From the NCBI GenBank assembly GCA_964575975.1, contig CAZNTU010000025.1:1-39123 (forward strand): a stretch of 39,123 nucleotides of DNA, written 5' to 3'. Origin of the DNA: G963674505 sp964575975 (GTDB lineage Bacteria > Desulfobacterota > Desulfobacteria > Desulfobacterales > SKZT01). The translations under genes and the position numbers were made by a program. The stretch's first letter is position 1, and every line of letters begins with the position of its first letter. Of the stretch, positions 17,267 to 24,970 are shown piece by piece. The notes under the pieces are model-generated. The model was not told the origin of the DNA and did no database searches. It was given only the letters and a program-made list of their open reading frames with translations.

Positions 17267-17294
17267 CGGCGCGGACTTTATACGAGGTGAAAAG

Positions 17295-17519
17295 ATGACA
17301 ACGGAACCATCAGGCCAAAGGCTGTTTCAAAAAGGCGAGCATTACGTGCTTTTGAGCAAGGAAGGAAAGGCGGTGCAATTCCGCTTGGATTCCAAAAACG
17401 AAGTCCAGGTCGAGCAATTGCTCGATGAGGTGGATTTCAAGGCGACGGGCGACGGACTTCGGACGGACGGCTGGAAATGCGTCGGGCCGGGACTCGAATA
17501 CGAGGAGCTGTTGAAATAG
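17295..17519 (+). CDS. Small unassigned protein downstream of floA
   Basis: A 74-residue soluble, charged protein with no signal peptide or membrane segment. GAGGTG stands before the ATG, and the gene is 28 bases after floA on the same strand. I do not recognise a family; the sequence has alternating charged and hydrophobic residues (VQFRLDSKNEVQVEQLLDEV), compatible with a small alpha/beta fold. It is the last gene of the nfeD-nfeD-floA operon, because a long inverted repeat begins right after its stop. A role linked to FloA is suggested only by position. Confidence 0.72.
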   Translation: MTTEPSGQRLFQKGEHYVLLSKEGKAVQFRLDSKNEVQVEQLLDEVDFKATGDGLRTDGWKCVGPGLEYEELLK

Positions 17520-17617
17520 CCTTTGCGATCGCAATCTCCGGGTTGGTTCCATCTTCGGCCCTTCTATCGACGGCCAAAGCCGAAACCAACCCGATTGTCG
17601 ATCGTTATTCGCAAAGG
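17520..17617. repeat. Long imperfect inverted repeat between convergent genes
   Basis: A 98-base imperfect palindrome. The outer arms CCTTTGCG (17520-17527) and CGCAAAGG (17610-17617) enclose further paired blocks: CAATC with GATTG, CGGGTTGGT with ACCAACCCG, and TTCGGC with GCCGAA, separated by small bulges. It begins at the final base of the small floA-linked gene's stop region and ends 33 bases before the convergent gene. It would fold into a long hairpin on either strand, fitting a bidirectional terminator, a structured RNA or a small palindromic mobile element. Confidence 0.6.
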
Positions 17618-17650
17618 GAGAGTGCGAACGAAAGAGCTGCCGGAGATTCT

Positions 17651-18235
17651 TCAAAGCCCGAGATCGGAGTTTTCGAAGGGTTTTCCGCACTCCTTGCAAA
17701 GACCGTCGGGACCGATAACGCCTATGCAGTTGCCGTCGCTGCAAAGTTTCCGTTGCTCCCACTCAAGGTCCGAATCCGTTTTTTCCGCAGTATCGTCGAA
17801 CTCGTCGTCGTTTGCGTCGGAGAACGAGTATTCCGGCGATTTCCCGGTCTCCGATTCGCTGGCCCCGGGTCCGTCGTAATCGTCGGCCGAGACGAAATTC
17901 GAAGCATCCGAATCCTCCTTCGGAGAAAACGTCCCGCCGCCCTTGTACGGCCTGCCGCACTCTTTGCAACGGCCATCGGGTCCTATCACGCCAATGCAAT
18001 TGCCGTCTTCGCACAAAACCCGGTCTTCCCAATCGCCGTCCGAGATCGACCGCTCTTCGCCCTCTTCCTTTCCGATATCGTCGTTTTCGGTCGAATCTTC
18101 TTCGCATCCGGGATCCATAGGACTTTCCAAATCCATTTGATCGTTCGCGTCGCTCCGGTCTCCTGCGCCGGTCCGATCCTCCGAATCGAAAACCAGTTCC
18201 GATTTTTCACCGTAATTTTCTTTCTCCATGCCCAT
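17651..18235 (-). CDS. Acidic protein with two four-cysteine modules
   Basis: A 194-residue strongly acidic protein, rich in Asp, Glu and Ser. Two almost identical modules occur: Cys 75, 80, 90, 93 and Cys 165, 170, 180, 183, each within DGNCIGVIGPDG.C.ECG and preceded by a D/E-W-E segment. The spacing C-x4-C-x9-C-x2-C suggests a small zinc-ribbon-like metal site. Between and before them the sequence looks disordered. I recall this DGNCIGVIGPDG motif as a recurring tail module in deltaproteobacterial-type proteins, but its function is unknown to me. The start is uncertain (ATGs at 18235 and 18229). It converges on the floA operon across the long inverted repeat. A metal-binding adaptor is a reasonable guess, no more. 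Confidence 0.8.
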   Translation of the reverse strand: MGMEKENYGEKSELVFDSEDRTGAGDRSDANDQMDLESPMDPGCEEDSTENDDIGKEEGEERSISDGDWEDRVLCEDGNCIGVIGPDGRCKECGRPYKGGGTFSPKEDSDASNFVSADDYDGPGASESETGKSPEYSFSDANDDEFDDTAEKTDSDLEWEQRKLCSDGNCIGVIGPDGLCKECGKPFENSDLGL

Positions 18236-18443
18236 ATTCGTTTGCCGCTTCCTTTTGTTTTTGTTATTCTGATCCGTATTTTTTTCGATAACATAATTCT
18301 CTGCAACCAGCTTTAAAGGTTTAATCTTTTCGTGTCAAAGAAAAAAACAACAAGGGAATCGAAGTCCAAGAGGAGTTGAAACCGAATCGACGGCGATTTT
18401 GGATTCTCGCAATTTTTATTTTCGAAGACAATTCGGAGGCAGT

Positions 18444-18800
18444 ATGAAAATTTCGGAAGCGATCCTGTCGTTTTCCCAAAGCGAAAAAATCAAGTCGGGG
18501 CTGATTTGGGCGACGCACTTGCTGGAGGCCCGGGAGTCCATTTCGCCGGAACGGCGAGGGGGGGCCGACCAAACCGTCGAAACGTTGCTCGGGATGATCG
18601 GGAATGAAACGCAGGTGATTCGGAACATAACGAAGGACAAGACGTGGGAGGAAGCCGAATCGAGCATAAACATGGCGCTTGTCATGATCCGGTCCAAAGT
18701 TCCCGAGGAATCCGGCTTCCATTTGACCAACGCGTTGTCCCGCGTGACAAGTATCGGCCATCGCGCCATGACCGCGTTGAAAGACAGAGAGTTGCTTTGA
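18444..18800 (+). CDS. Small helical protein, unassigned
   Basis: A 118-residue protein with no signal peptide or membrane segment. Its composition suggests mainly alpha helix (for example EILSFS-like opening, ATHLLEARESI, SSINMALVMI). The ATG at 18444 follows GGAGG at four bases, and an earlier in-frame ATG at 18399 lies before that site. The gene stands alone between two minus-strand genes, its 3' end converging on the U32 gene with a 23-base gap. I recognise no family. A good ribosome-binding site and a clean frame support it as real. Confidence 0.68.
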   Translation: MKISEAILSFSQSEKIKSGLIWATHLLEARESISPERRGGADQTVETLLGMIGNETQVIRNITKDKTWEEAESSINMALVMIRSKVPEESGFHLTNALSRVTSIGHRAMTALKDRELL

Positions 18801-18823
18801 CGGATGTTCGATGTCGATGTTTT

Positions 18824-20053
18824 TCAAACGAAAGGACGCACTCTTCTCGCCAGTTCGTTCGCGAAACTTTTTCCGCGCAGGGTAGCGACAACCACAGAGC
18901 CGGGCTGGCCGTAATCCAGTTTGCAACCATCCAAGTCCTCCATGTCCAATATGGCGTCTTTTCTCGAGGGACCTTTTCGGGGCAAAATCTCGATTTCTTC
19001 GCCCTTGTACACCTTGTTTCTAAGCTCGATTCGCGTCCTGCCGCCGCGCGCGTCCTCCATGATCTTTCCGAGAAAAAGCTGTTGGTTGGCGTGCTTGTCC
19101 GCGTCGTAATTCGGAACGGTCTGGGAAGGGTCTCCAAAGTAGAACCCCCTGCAATAATCCCTCAAGCCTACTTTTTTCAGTTCTTGCACCCACTCGGCTC
19201 TAGCGCGGAAACCTTCCGGGTCGGAAAGGAAGGCGTCGATAGCCTCTCGGTAGACCTTCACTGTGGATGCAAGATAGTTGATTCCCTTCATGCGGCCTTC
19301 GATTTTGAGCGAATCGACTCCGACGCCGATCATTTCGGGTATGTGCTCCACCATGCATAAATCCTTCGAATTGAACACGTACGTGCCGCGTTCGTCCTCG
19401 GCGACGGGATAGTATTGGCCGGGTCTCGTTTCCTCCACGACCGAATATTTCCACCTGCACGGATGGCAGCACATTCCCCGGTTTCCGTCTCGCAAGGCCA
19501 TGAAATTGCTCAACAGGCATCTGCCCGAATAGGAAATGCACATGGCGCCGTGGACGAAAGCCTCGATTTCAATTTCGACCTTGCTGGAAATCTCCTTGAT
19601 CTCGTTCAGAGAAAGCTCCCTCGCGACATTAATCCTTTTGACTCCGAGATTCTTCCAAAACAACGCGCTTTCGGAGTTCGTCGTGTTCGCTTGGGTGCTC
19701 AGATGAATATCCACTTTTGGAGCCTTCCTCCTTGCCATCGCAAACACCCCCGGATCGGCCACGATGATCGCGTCCGGCGTAATTCCGGAGAGCAGTTCGA
19801 GAAACGATTCCAAGGACGAAATTTCATGGCTTCTGGGATATGCGTTGCAAGCCACGTATACTTTTACGTTGCGGCCGTGGGCGTATTTTACGGCCTCCTT
19901 CAGACGCCGGTCGGAAAAATTGCCCGAGAAGTTTCGCAGGCTGAAATCCTTCCCCCCCAAGTAAATCGCGTCGGCGCCGTAAAAGACGGCGATCTCGAGT
20001 TTTTCGAAATTGCCCGCCGGGGCCAGCAGTTCCACTCTCGTTTTTGTCTTCAC
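18824..20053 (-). CDS. Peptidase U32 family protein, TrhP/YegQ-like
   Basis: A 409-residue U32-family protein. The family signature E-x-F-x2-G-A-M-C-x4-G-x-C is present as EAFVHGAMCISYSGRC, and the next cysteines are in GMCCHPCRW, the arrangement linked to an iron-sulfur cluster. The N-terminus ELLAPAGN..KL..A..YGADA is standard. Members closest to YegQ/TrhP act in prephenate-dependent tRNA wobble-uridine hydroxylation rather than as peptidases; others act on 23S rRNA (RlhA) or ubiquinone synthesis (UbiU/V). I favour a TrhP-like role from length and C-terminal domain but cannot settle it. It is the last gene after rmlC and rmlD, starting 15 bases after rmlD, though no functional link is known. 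Confidence 0.9.
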   Translation of the reverse strand: MKTKTRVELLAPAGNFEKLEIAVFYGADAIYLGGKDFSLRNFSGNFSDRRLKEAVKYAHGRNVKVYVACNAYPRSHEISSLESFLELLSGITPDAIIVADPGVFAMARRKAPKVDIHLSTQANTTNSESALFWKNLGVKRINVARELSLNEIKEISSKVEIEIEAFVHGAMCISYSGRCLLSNFMALRDGNRGMCCHPCRWKYSVVEETRPGQYYPVAEDERGTYVFNSKDLCMVEHIPEMIGVGVDSLKIEGRMKGINYLASTVKVYREAIDAFLSDPEGFRARAEWVQELKKVGLRDYCRGFYFGDPSQTVPNYDADKHANQQLFLGKIMEDARGGRTRIELRNKVYKGEEIEILPRKGPSRKDAILDMEDLDGCKLDYGQPGSVVVATLRGKSFANELARRVRPFV

Positions 20054-20068
20054 GGTTTTTCGCCGATC

Positions 20069-20974
20069 CTAATAGCTTCGACTTGCGATTATTTCCTCGA
20101 CCGCTTTGCGCAAACTGTCGCGCCAAGGCTTTTGTCGAACCCCGAACGTTTTTTCCATTTCCGAGCAATCCAAAGCGGAAAAACGGGGCCTTTCCGCTGC
20201 TGCGGGATATTCGGAAGTGGATATGGGGATCAACTCGGGAATTTTTTCCGTTCCCAATCCGCATGATATCTCGAAAACGGCCTTAGCCAATTCATACCAA
20301 GTGACTATGCCTTTTCCGCAATAATGGTACACTCCCCAAGGCTTTTCAAGCTTTTCCTTTTCCGCGGCATCCGCGACACTGCCGCACACGGCCAAAACGG
20401 CGTCGGCCAAGTCCGCCGCGCTTGTAGGACATCCGTACTGATCGTTCACCACTTTCAGACAATCCTTCTCCCTTGCCGCCCTCAACATGGTTTTCACGAA
20501 ATTTTTGCCGAACACGCCGTAAAGCCAGGCAGTTCGTACGACAATATGCTTTTCGCAGGCCGAGGCGACGGCCGTTTCGCCCTCTGCCTTGCTGCGCCCG
20601 TAAACGCCCAAGGGACGAACCGGATCGTTTTCTTTATAAGGAGATTTGGCTTGGCCGTCGAACACATAATCCGTGGAAATGTGAATCAGCGGGATGTCGT
20701 TTTTGGCGCAAATCCGGGCCAATTCCGCAGGACCGTCTCGGTTGACGGCGAAGCAGATCTGCCTTTCGGATTCCGCCAGATCGACCGCCGTGTAGGCGGC
20801 GGCGTTGATCGCGACCGAAGGTCTGCTTTCCAAGAACAATCTTTCAAGTCGCGGGAAATCCGTGATATCCACCTCGGGAAGATCTGCCGCGACAACAGGG
20901 AGCCCTCGTCTTTCGCACTTTCTATGCAATTCCCGCCCCAGTTGCCCCTTCGAACCGATAAGCATCAAATTCAT
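20069..20974 (-). CDS. rmlD: dTDP-4-dehydrorhamnose reductase RmlD
   Basis: A 301-residue NAD(P)-dependent reductase that completes dTDP-L-rhamnose synthesis. The Rossmann opening MLIGSKGQLGREL gives the GxxGxxG site; HISTDYVFDG and the catalytic YGRSKAEGE (Tyr-x3-Lys) are intact, and VVRTAWLYG follows. The ATG at 20974 was chosen because the frame continues upstream into sequence overlapping rmlC without similarity. It begins 17 bases after rmlC. Rhamnose would serve lipopolysaccharide or other surface polysaccharide. Confidence 0.93.
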   Translation of the reverse strand: MNLMLIGSKGQLGRELHRKCERRGLPVVAADLPEVDITDFPRLERLFLESRPSVAINAAAYTAVDLAESERQICFAVNRDGPAELARICAKNDIPLIHISTDYVFDGQAKSPYKENDPVRPLGVYGRSKAEGETAVASACEKHIVVRTAWLYGVFGKNFVKTMLRAAREKDCLKVVNDQYGCPTSAADLADAVLAVCGSVADAAEKEKLEKPWGVYHYCGKGIVTWYELAKAVFEISCGLGTEKIPELIPISTSEYPAAAERPRFSALDCSEMEKTFGVRQKPWRDSLRKAVEEIIASRSY

Positions 20975-20991
20975 CGCGTTTGTCCTTAATT

Positions 20992-21552
20992 TCAATGTCC
21001 GCGTACTGGAAGACAACCTCTTCGGACAAGTTCGGACAGGAGAGGAAGACGTCCGTCCTTTTCCGACAAAACAGGGGCGGGGAAAGGCCAATCGACTTTC
21101 ACGTCGGGGTCCGCCCAAAAAAGCCCTCCTTCGTCTTCCGGAACATATATGTCGGAGCATTTATAATAGAAGAGGGCCGTTTCGCTCGTAACGCAGAAAC
21201 CGTGCGCGAAGCCTTCGGGAATAAACATCTGCCGCATGTTTTCTCCCGAAAGGACGATGCCGAACCACTTGCCGAAAGTCGCGGAGTCTTTTCTGATATC
21301 CACCGCGACATCGAATGCCTCTCCGGAAACAACTTGAACCAGCTTCGCCTGTGGTCGCCTGATCTGAAAATGCAATCCTCTCAAGACCTTCTTTTTTGAA
21401 AAGGAAAGATTGTCCTGGACGAAATCTCGGTCGATACCCAGCTCCAAATATTTCCTCCGATGAAAGGATTCCAGAAAGAACCCTCTTTCATCCTCGAAAA
21501 TATTCGGTTCCAGCACCATAAGTCCGGCAATGGGAGTTGCTATCGTTTTCAT
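20992..21552 (-). CDS. rmlC: dTDP-4-dehydrorhamnose 3,5-epimerase RmlC
   Basis: A 186-residue cupin epimerase. Family landmarks are the opening DERGFFLESFH, NLSFSKKKVLRGLHFQ with the active-site His, VDIRKDS..FGKW, IPEGFAHGF and the YYKCSDIY segment with the expected tyrosine. It converts dTDP-4-keto-6-deoxyglucose to the L-lyxo epimer used by RmlD, which follows after 17 bases. rmlA and rmlB are absent from the window, so the pathway must be completed elsewhere. The ribosome-binding site before 21552 is weak. Confidence 0.94.
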   Translation of the reverse strand: MKTIATPIAGLMVLEPNIFEDERGFFLESFHRRKYLELGIDRDFVQDNLSFSKKKVLRGLHFQIRRPQAKLVQVVSGEAFDVAVDIRKDSATFGKWFGIVLSGENMRQMFIPEGFAHGFCVTSETALFYYKCSDIYVPEDEGGLFWADPDVKVDWPFPAPVLSEKDGRLPLLSELVRRGCLPVRGH

Positions 21553-21583
21553 GCGGCTTCAAAACCCCTTCAAGCTTGAAAGT

Positions 21584-21826
21584 TTAAACATACTGTTCCT
21601 GCGACAGGTTAAAGGCTCGACGCTCCAGACAGTTTTCACGTCCTAAAGACGAACGGATATACATAGCTTTTTTCCGGTCTGTTTTCAACTCCGTATATCG
21701 CCGGAACCCTAAATCGACTTTAATCTCCCCTGTTGCCCTCCGATGGATTTCGAGCATATGACGACAACTAAAAAACTTGCTCCTGCCAATGTTGGATAGC
21801 CCCTTGCGCAGCGTGGAAAAATCCAT
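21584..21826 (-). CDS. Doubtful 80-residue reading frame upstream of rmlC
   Basis: An 80-residue basic sequence ending 31 bases before rmlC. I recognise no domain, and no Shine-Dalgarno sequence precedes the ATG. The base composition is more AT-rich than in the neighbouring genes. It could be a small real gene, a decayed fragment of a larger gene, or chance. I list it because it lies in frame-clean sequence directly upstream of rmlC and would otherwise leave an unexplained gap. Confidence 0.28.
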   Translation of the reverse strand: MDFSTLRKGLSNIGRSKFFSCRHMLEIHRRATGEIKVDLGFRRYTELKTDRKKAMYIRSSLGRENCLERRAFNLSQEQYV

Positions 21827-22174
21827 ACCGTAGTGTACTTTACAAATTTTTCCTCAAAATTTAGAAAAGTGCTTGACAAACCAAAAAGATTACAGCAAAA
21901 GAGGAAATATGTGCGTTAGGAAAAATGGTTGTTAAGGGATATTTGGCAATTTTTTTTTGCCTAAAAGAAACTGGTTCGCAACTTTTTTGCGCATTTTGGA
22001 TTTTTGACGTACGAATCTTGAAAGTTACCCTAATTATTAAAAAATATGGAATTCAAAGTTCCGCAAGTGGCTTTGGAGAAACTGAAGATCCTGTTGACGT
22101 CGCACGAATATAGGTATGTTTCAGGCATGAACCGTTTTTCGTTTTAAACATTATTTAAAGGAGAGGAGAATACG
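21827..22174. other. AT-rich non-coding stretch before the winged-helix gene
   Basis: This stretch is clearly richer in A and T than the surrounding genes. It contains a TTGACA box (21873-21878), an AGAGG followed by an eight-codon frame (ATG 21909 to TAA 21935, two cysteine codons), a small hairpin GGCAA/TTGCC around a T-run (21945-21961), and a TTGACG box (22004-22009). No good -10 partner was found for these boxes at 16-18 bases. It probably holds the promoter of the downstream gene. Confidence 0.4.
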
Positions 22175-22669
22175 ATGACTGAATTCCAAAATTTTCTGCA
22201 AAACATAGCCGAGGCCCTCAGATCCTTGGCTGCGGTAGTCGAGAACCTGGGAGAGGCGGCCATGCAGCCACCGGCGGAGCAGAAGTCCACCCCGCAAGAA
22301 GCCGCGCCGAAGGAGCCGACGAAACCAAAAGCTGCGCCGCAGGAGCAACCCGAGTCGGAATCTCCGGAGGAAATGGAGGCTGAAGAACCTGCGGAAAAAG
22401 AGGAATCTCTCCAGGCCAAGGAGGCTCCGAAAGCCAGACGCGCGGAGAACGAGCCCAGAAGAAGAAAAATAATCAGGCCTGGGGGAAAGCCCGCCACCGC
22501 AGCCGAAACGGTATATCAGGTAATCAAGTCGAAAAAAGGAGGAATCGATACTTCCGACCTGATGGATGAGACCAAATTCGACGAAAAGAAAGTCAGAAAC
22601 ATAATATACAAACTCAAAAAGCAGGATAAGATCAAAACGGCCAAAAGAGGAGTATACGTAGCTTCCTGA
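22175..22669 (+). CDS. Winged-helix protein with acidic/proline linker
   Basis: A 164-residue protein in three parts. Residues 1-30 form a short amphipathic helix (FLQNIAEALRSLAAVVENLG). Residues 31-105 are a Pro/Glu/Ala-rich, probably disordered linker. Residues from about 108 to the end form a winged-helix domain: TVYQVIKSKKGGIDTSDL, KKVRNIIYKLKKQDKI and a final KRGVYVAS wing. The C-terminal part resembles small DNA-binding modules that recognise chromatin or repeat sites, and the N-terminal helix may self-associate. A strong AGGAG site precedes the ATG. It stands alone downstream of AT-rich DNA. DNA binding is inferred from fold type; targets are unknown. Confidence 0.8.
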   Translation: MTEFQNFLQNIAEALRSLAAVVENLGEAAMQPPAEQKSTPQEAAPKEPTKPKAAPQEQPESESPEEMEAEEPAEKEESLQAKEAPKARRAENEPRRRKIIRPGGKPATAAETVYQVIKSKKGGIDTSDLMDETKFDEKKVRNIIYKLKKQDKIKTAKRGVYVAS

Positions 22670-23234
22670 GGAGAACTCTCGATCGGATACGAACAGCAAA
22701 TTCACGAGCCCTTGCAGAGGAACGAAACCGTACTTTCGGATTGCTTGCCTTCCGGTACCGTTTTCGACGGCGCGATCGATCGCGGAAGAAAATGATCGAT
22801 TCCATTCGAATTCGAAAAAACCCGCCCGAATCTTTCGAAGTATAGTTCGTTCCCGGGCTCGAAATAGCATTTCATAGCCAAAATGCCGCCTATACTTCCA
22901 TAAGGAAGTACACAAGGGTCTTTTTCCAGTAAAAACAGGGACTTCTTTTGAAGCTTTTTTTGCCTCTGGAAGATTTCCTGAAGGACGCCTCCTTCCTTGT
23001 CTGTTGCCGTCCCGTCCAGAACCGGAATGCATGCAGCCCGTATTTCGCACGAAATGATCCTTGACCGCCCGTTTGCCGATGTTTATATGAAAAAGGCTTT
23101 GCGAGCGACGTTCCAAAAAGCGGGACCGCGTCTTTCTCGCGTCTCGTCGCGCGCCGGGAAGCAAGGAGGTTTATTGGAAATTCCACAAGTTGTCCGAACC
23201 GATAATCTTTATTTCTAAAAGACAGGAAAAGAAT
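22670..23234. other. 565-base stretch without a convincing gene
   Basis: No frame here has coding character and a start site that I would support, apart from the tiny frame described separately. Two structures are visible: a perfect 14-base palindrome CGCGATCGATCGCG at 22771-22784, and a hairpin TACTTCC-ATAA-GGAAGTA at 22893-22910. Neither is followed by a terminator-like T-run close enough to call one. Confidence 0.5.
23174..23218 (+). promoter_or_regulatory. Possible 14-codon leader frame with strong ribosome-binding site
   Basis: AAGGAGG at 23163-23169 is the best Shine-Dalgarno sequence in the area, and four bases on a TTG at 23174 opens a 14-codon frame ending in TAA at 23218. The following gene starts at 23235 behind its own weaker AGGAAAAG. 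The arrangement could couple translation of the downstream gene to this minicistron. A chance match is possible. Confidence 0.25.
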
Positions 23235-23648
23235 ATGCAACAGTTGGCCCAGGCAGAGGAAATCTTGGAAAAATCCGTGGAGATGGAAAACGGATTGAAA
23301 TTGGAAATCTGGAACAAAAGCAAAGTGATCGCAGGAGACCGGTGGAGAATTTCGGTGGTCGCGCAGGTCGACGTCCCGGTGGAAAAGGCTTTTTCCGACG
23401 GGAAAGTCGAATTGCCGGCGAGCATCGATGAAGCAAGGGAAATTTTGGGCGATTCCGTTTTGTTCGAGAAAAAAATCGAGCGTTTCTTCATAGACGAAAA
23501 AGAAAAAGAGGAACTGAAGAAAACGATGGTCGAATCGTTGTTCGAAAGCGTATTTCCGTATTTGTCCCGGGAAAAATTCGCAACACGCTATATATCGAAA
23601 GAATATGTCCGTTTGAAACAAAGAAGGGCTTTCTTCAAACAGCCCTAA
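23235..23648 (+). CDS. Unassigned cytosolic protein
   Basis: A 137-residue protein without signal peptide or membrane segment. The middle reads as beta strands (LKLEIWNKSKVIAGDRW, RISVVAQVDVPVEKAF), the last third as charged helices (FFIDEKEKEELKKTMVESL), ending in a basic tail. I know no family name for it. The ATG at 23235 has AGGAAAAG upstream; an in-frame TTG at 23190 would add 15 residues. It lies between the winged-helix gene and the convergent dnaJ. The 182 bases after its stop hold no supported gene. Confidence 0.7.
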   Translation: MQQLAQAEEILEKSVEMENGLKLEIWNKSKVIAGDRWRISVVAQVDVPVEKAFSDGKVELPASIDEAREILGDSVLFEKKIERFFIDEKEKEELKKTMVESLFESVFPYLSREKFATRYISKEYVRLKQRRAFFKQP

Positions 23649-23830
23649 AACCGAGACCCTTGAAGAAACCGGCGTCCGTCGTACCGAAAGGGCGAAAAAA
23701 AGAAAGTGCCAGGAATCCGCGAAGCCCTGGTGAACAAGGCCTTCGGACCGCCGGTTTCGGATGCTTTGCCGGACCTCGCGGACGGCCATGTCGAACCACT
23801 CGGACGGATAGGCGCAGGTCGGCTCTTTCG

Positions 23831-24970
23831 TTAAAATTCAAGCCCAGCCCGGATGTCCTCGGTGTAAAATCGATCCATTTTCTTCGCCGCTTCCAAAATT
23901 TCCGCGTTATCCGTCTTGGGCGCCTTAATGGCGATCTTGACGAACAACTCCCCTGTCTTGCCGGTTTTCGGATCGAAAGCGCCCTTTCCTTTCAATTTTA
24001 GAATTTGTCCTCCCTGACTTCGGGGAGGAATTTTCAAATCGACATGTCCGTCGATAGTGGGAATTCTGACGTTTCCTCCTGCCATGGCTTCTCCGACCGT
24101 GATCGGGACCTCCATGTGCAGATCGTCCTTTTCCCTCTTCAGGAACGGGTGCGGCTTGACACGAACTCTTATGTACAAGTCGCCCGGGCGGCCTCTTCCG
24201 CGTCCGGCTTCGCCTTCGCCGGCGACCCGCACCTTGGAGCCATCCTTGATTCCTTTGGGTATGGAAACTCGTATTCGTCGGGAAACCTCCCGAAGACCGT
24301 TTCCCGCGCATTCCGGACAAGGTCTTCCCGTTTTGCCGCGTCCACCGCACAAGGGGCAGGTTCTTGTCAGGTGGACCGGACCTCTGTTTTCCTTCACTCG
24401 ACCGGTTCCTCCGCAGCTTATACAGATTCCCTCCCGGACTCCGGGGTCGATTCCCTCTCCCCCGCATTTGGAACACGTCTCCTCCTTCCGCACAGAAAGC
24501 TCCGTGTCGAACCCTCTAAGGGCCGATGGCAAATCGATCGCCATTTCATACGCCACGTCACGGCCTTTCGCCGAAGTAGCCGAACCCAAGCCTTCGAAAT
24601 CGTTTTCGCCTCCGAAAATATCCCCGAAAATATCGTCGTAGTTCTTGAAACCGCCGAAATCTTTGCTCCTGCCGGACCACCCTCCTCGCTCGCCCTGAAA
24701 GCCGCTCCACCTTTTGCGCTCGCGCGCCCTCTCGGCATCGAAGCCGCTTTGGAGGCCTTCTTCTCCGAATTCGTCGTAAAGCTTGCGTTTTTCCGCTTTT
24801 CCTAGTACGTCGTAAGCCATGGAAATGTCTTTGAATTTCTGTTCGGCCTCCTTGGACCCGGGGTTAATGTCCGGATGCCACTTTCTCGCCAACTTCCTGT
24901 ATGCCTTTTTTATCTGATCGTCCGAGGCATCCCTATCCACGCCGAGGATCTCGTAAAAGTCTCTCACCAT
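23831..24970 (-). CDS. dnaJ: DnaJ-type co-chaperone (Hsp40, class A)
   Basis: A 379-residue type I Hsp40. Residues 1-70 are the J domain with the essential HPD tripeptide in KWHPDINPG. A Gly/Phe-rich region follows (RWSGFQGERGGWSGRSKD). The zinc-binding region has all four CxxCxGxG-type motifs: CSKCGGEG, CISCGGTG, CPLCGGRG and CPECAGNG, the last with Ala for Gly. The C-terminal substrate-binding domain ends with a typical IKAPKT segment. It stimulates DnaK and delivers unfolded clients. dnaK and grpE are not adjacent, so this may be a second DnaJ or an isolated one. GGAGG precedes the ATG at six bases, and a good promoter lies 59 bases upstream. It is divergent from htpX, another envelope/heat-stress gene. 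Confidence 0.93.
   Translation of the reverse strand: MVRDFYEILGVDRDASDDQIKKAYRKLARKWHPDINPGSKEAEQKFKDISMAYDVLGKAEKRKLYDEFGEEGLQSGFDAERARERKRWSGFQGERGGWSGRSKDFGGFKNYDDIFGDIFGGENDFEGLGSATSAKGRDVAYEMAIDLPSALRGFDTELSVRKEETCSKCGGEGIDPGVREGICISCGGTGRVKENRGPVHLTRTCPLCGGRGKTGRPCPECAGNGLREVSRRIRVSIPKGIKDGSKVRVAGEGEAGRGRGRPGDLYIRVRVKPHPFLKREKDDLHMEVPITVGEAMAGGNVRIPTIDGHVDLKIPPRSQGGQILKLKGKGAFDPKTGKTGELFVKIAIKAPKTDNAEILEAAKKMDRFYTEDIRAGLEF

Noticed and set aside
17477..18316. Long plus-strand frame opposite the cysteine-module gene
   Set aside because: The minus frame has duplicated conserved cysteine modules; the plus frame has no start site and no recognisable sequence.
21944..21961. Possible sigma-54 -24/-12 promoter (TGGCA...TTGC)
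   Set aside because: GG and GC are separated by 12 bases instead of 10.
22890..23789. Minus-strand frame of about 300 codons across the unassigned gene
   Set aside because: Phe-rich, low-complexity translation with no ribosome-binding site; the plus frame at 23235 has better start signals.
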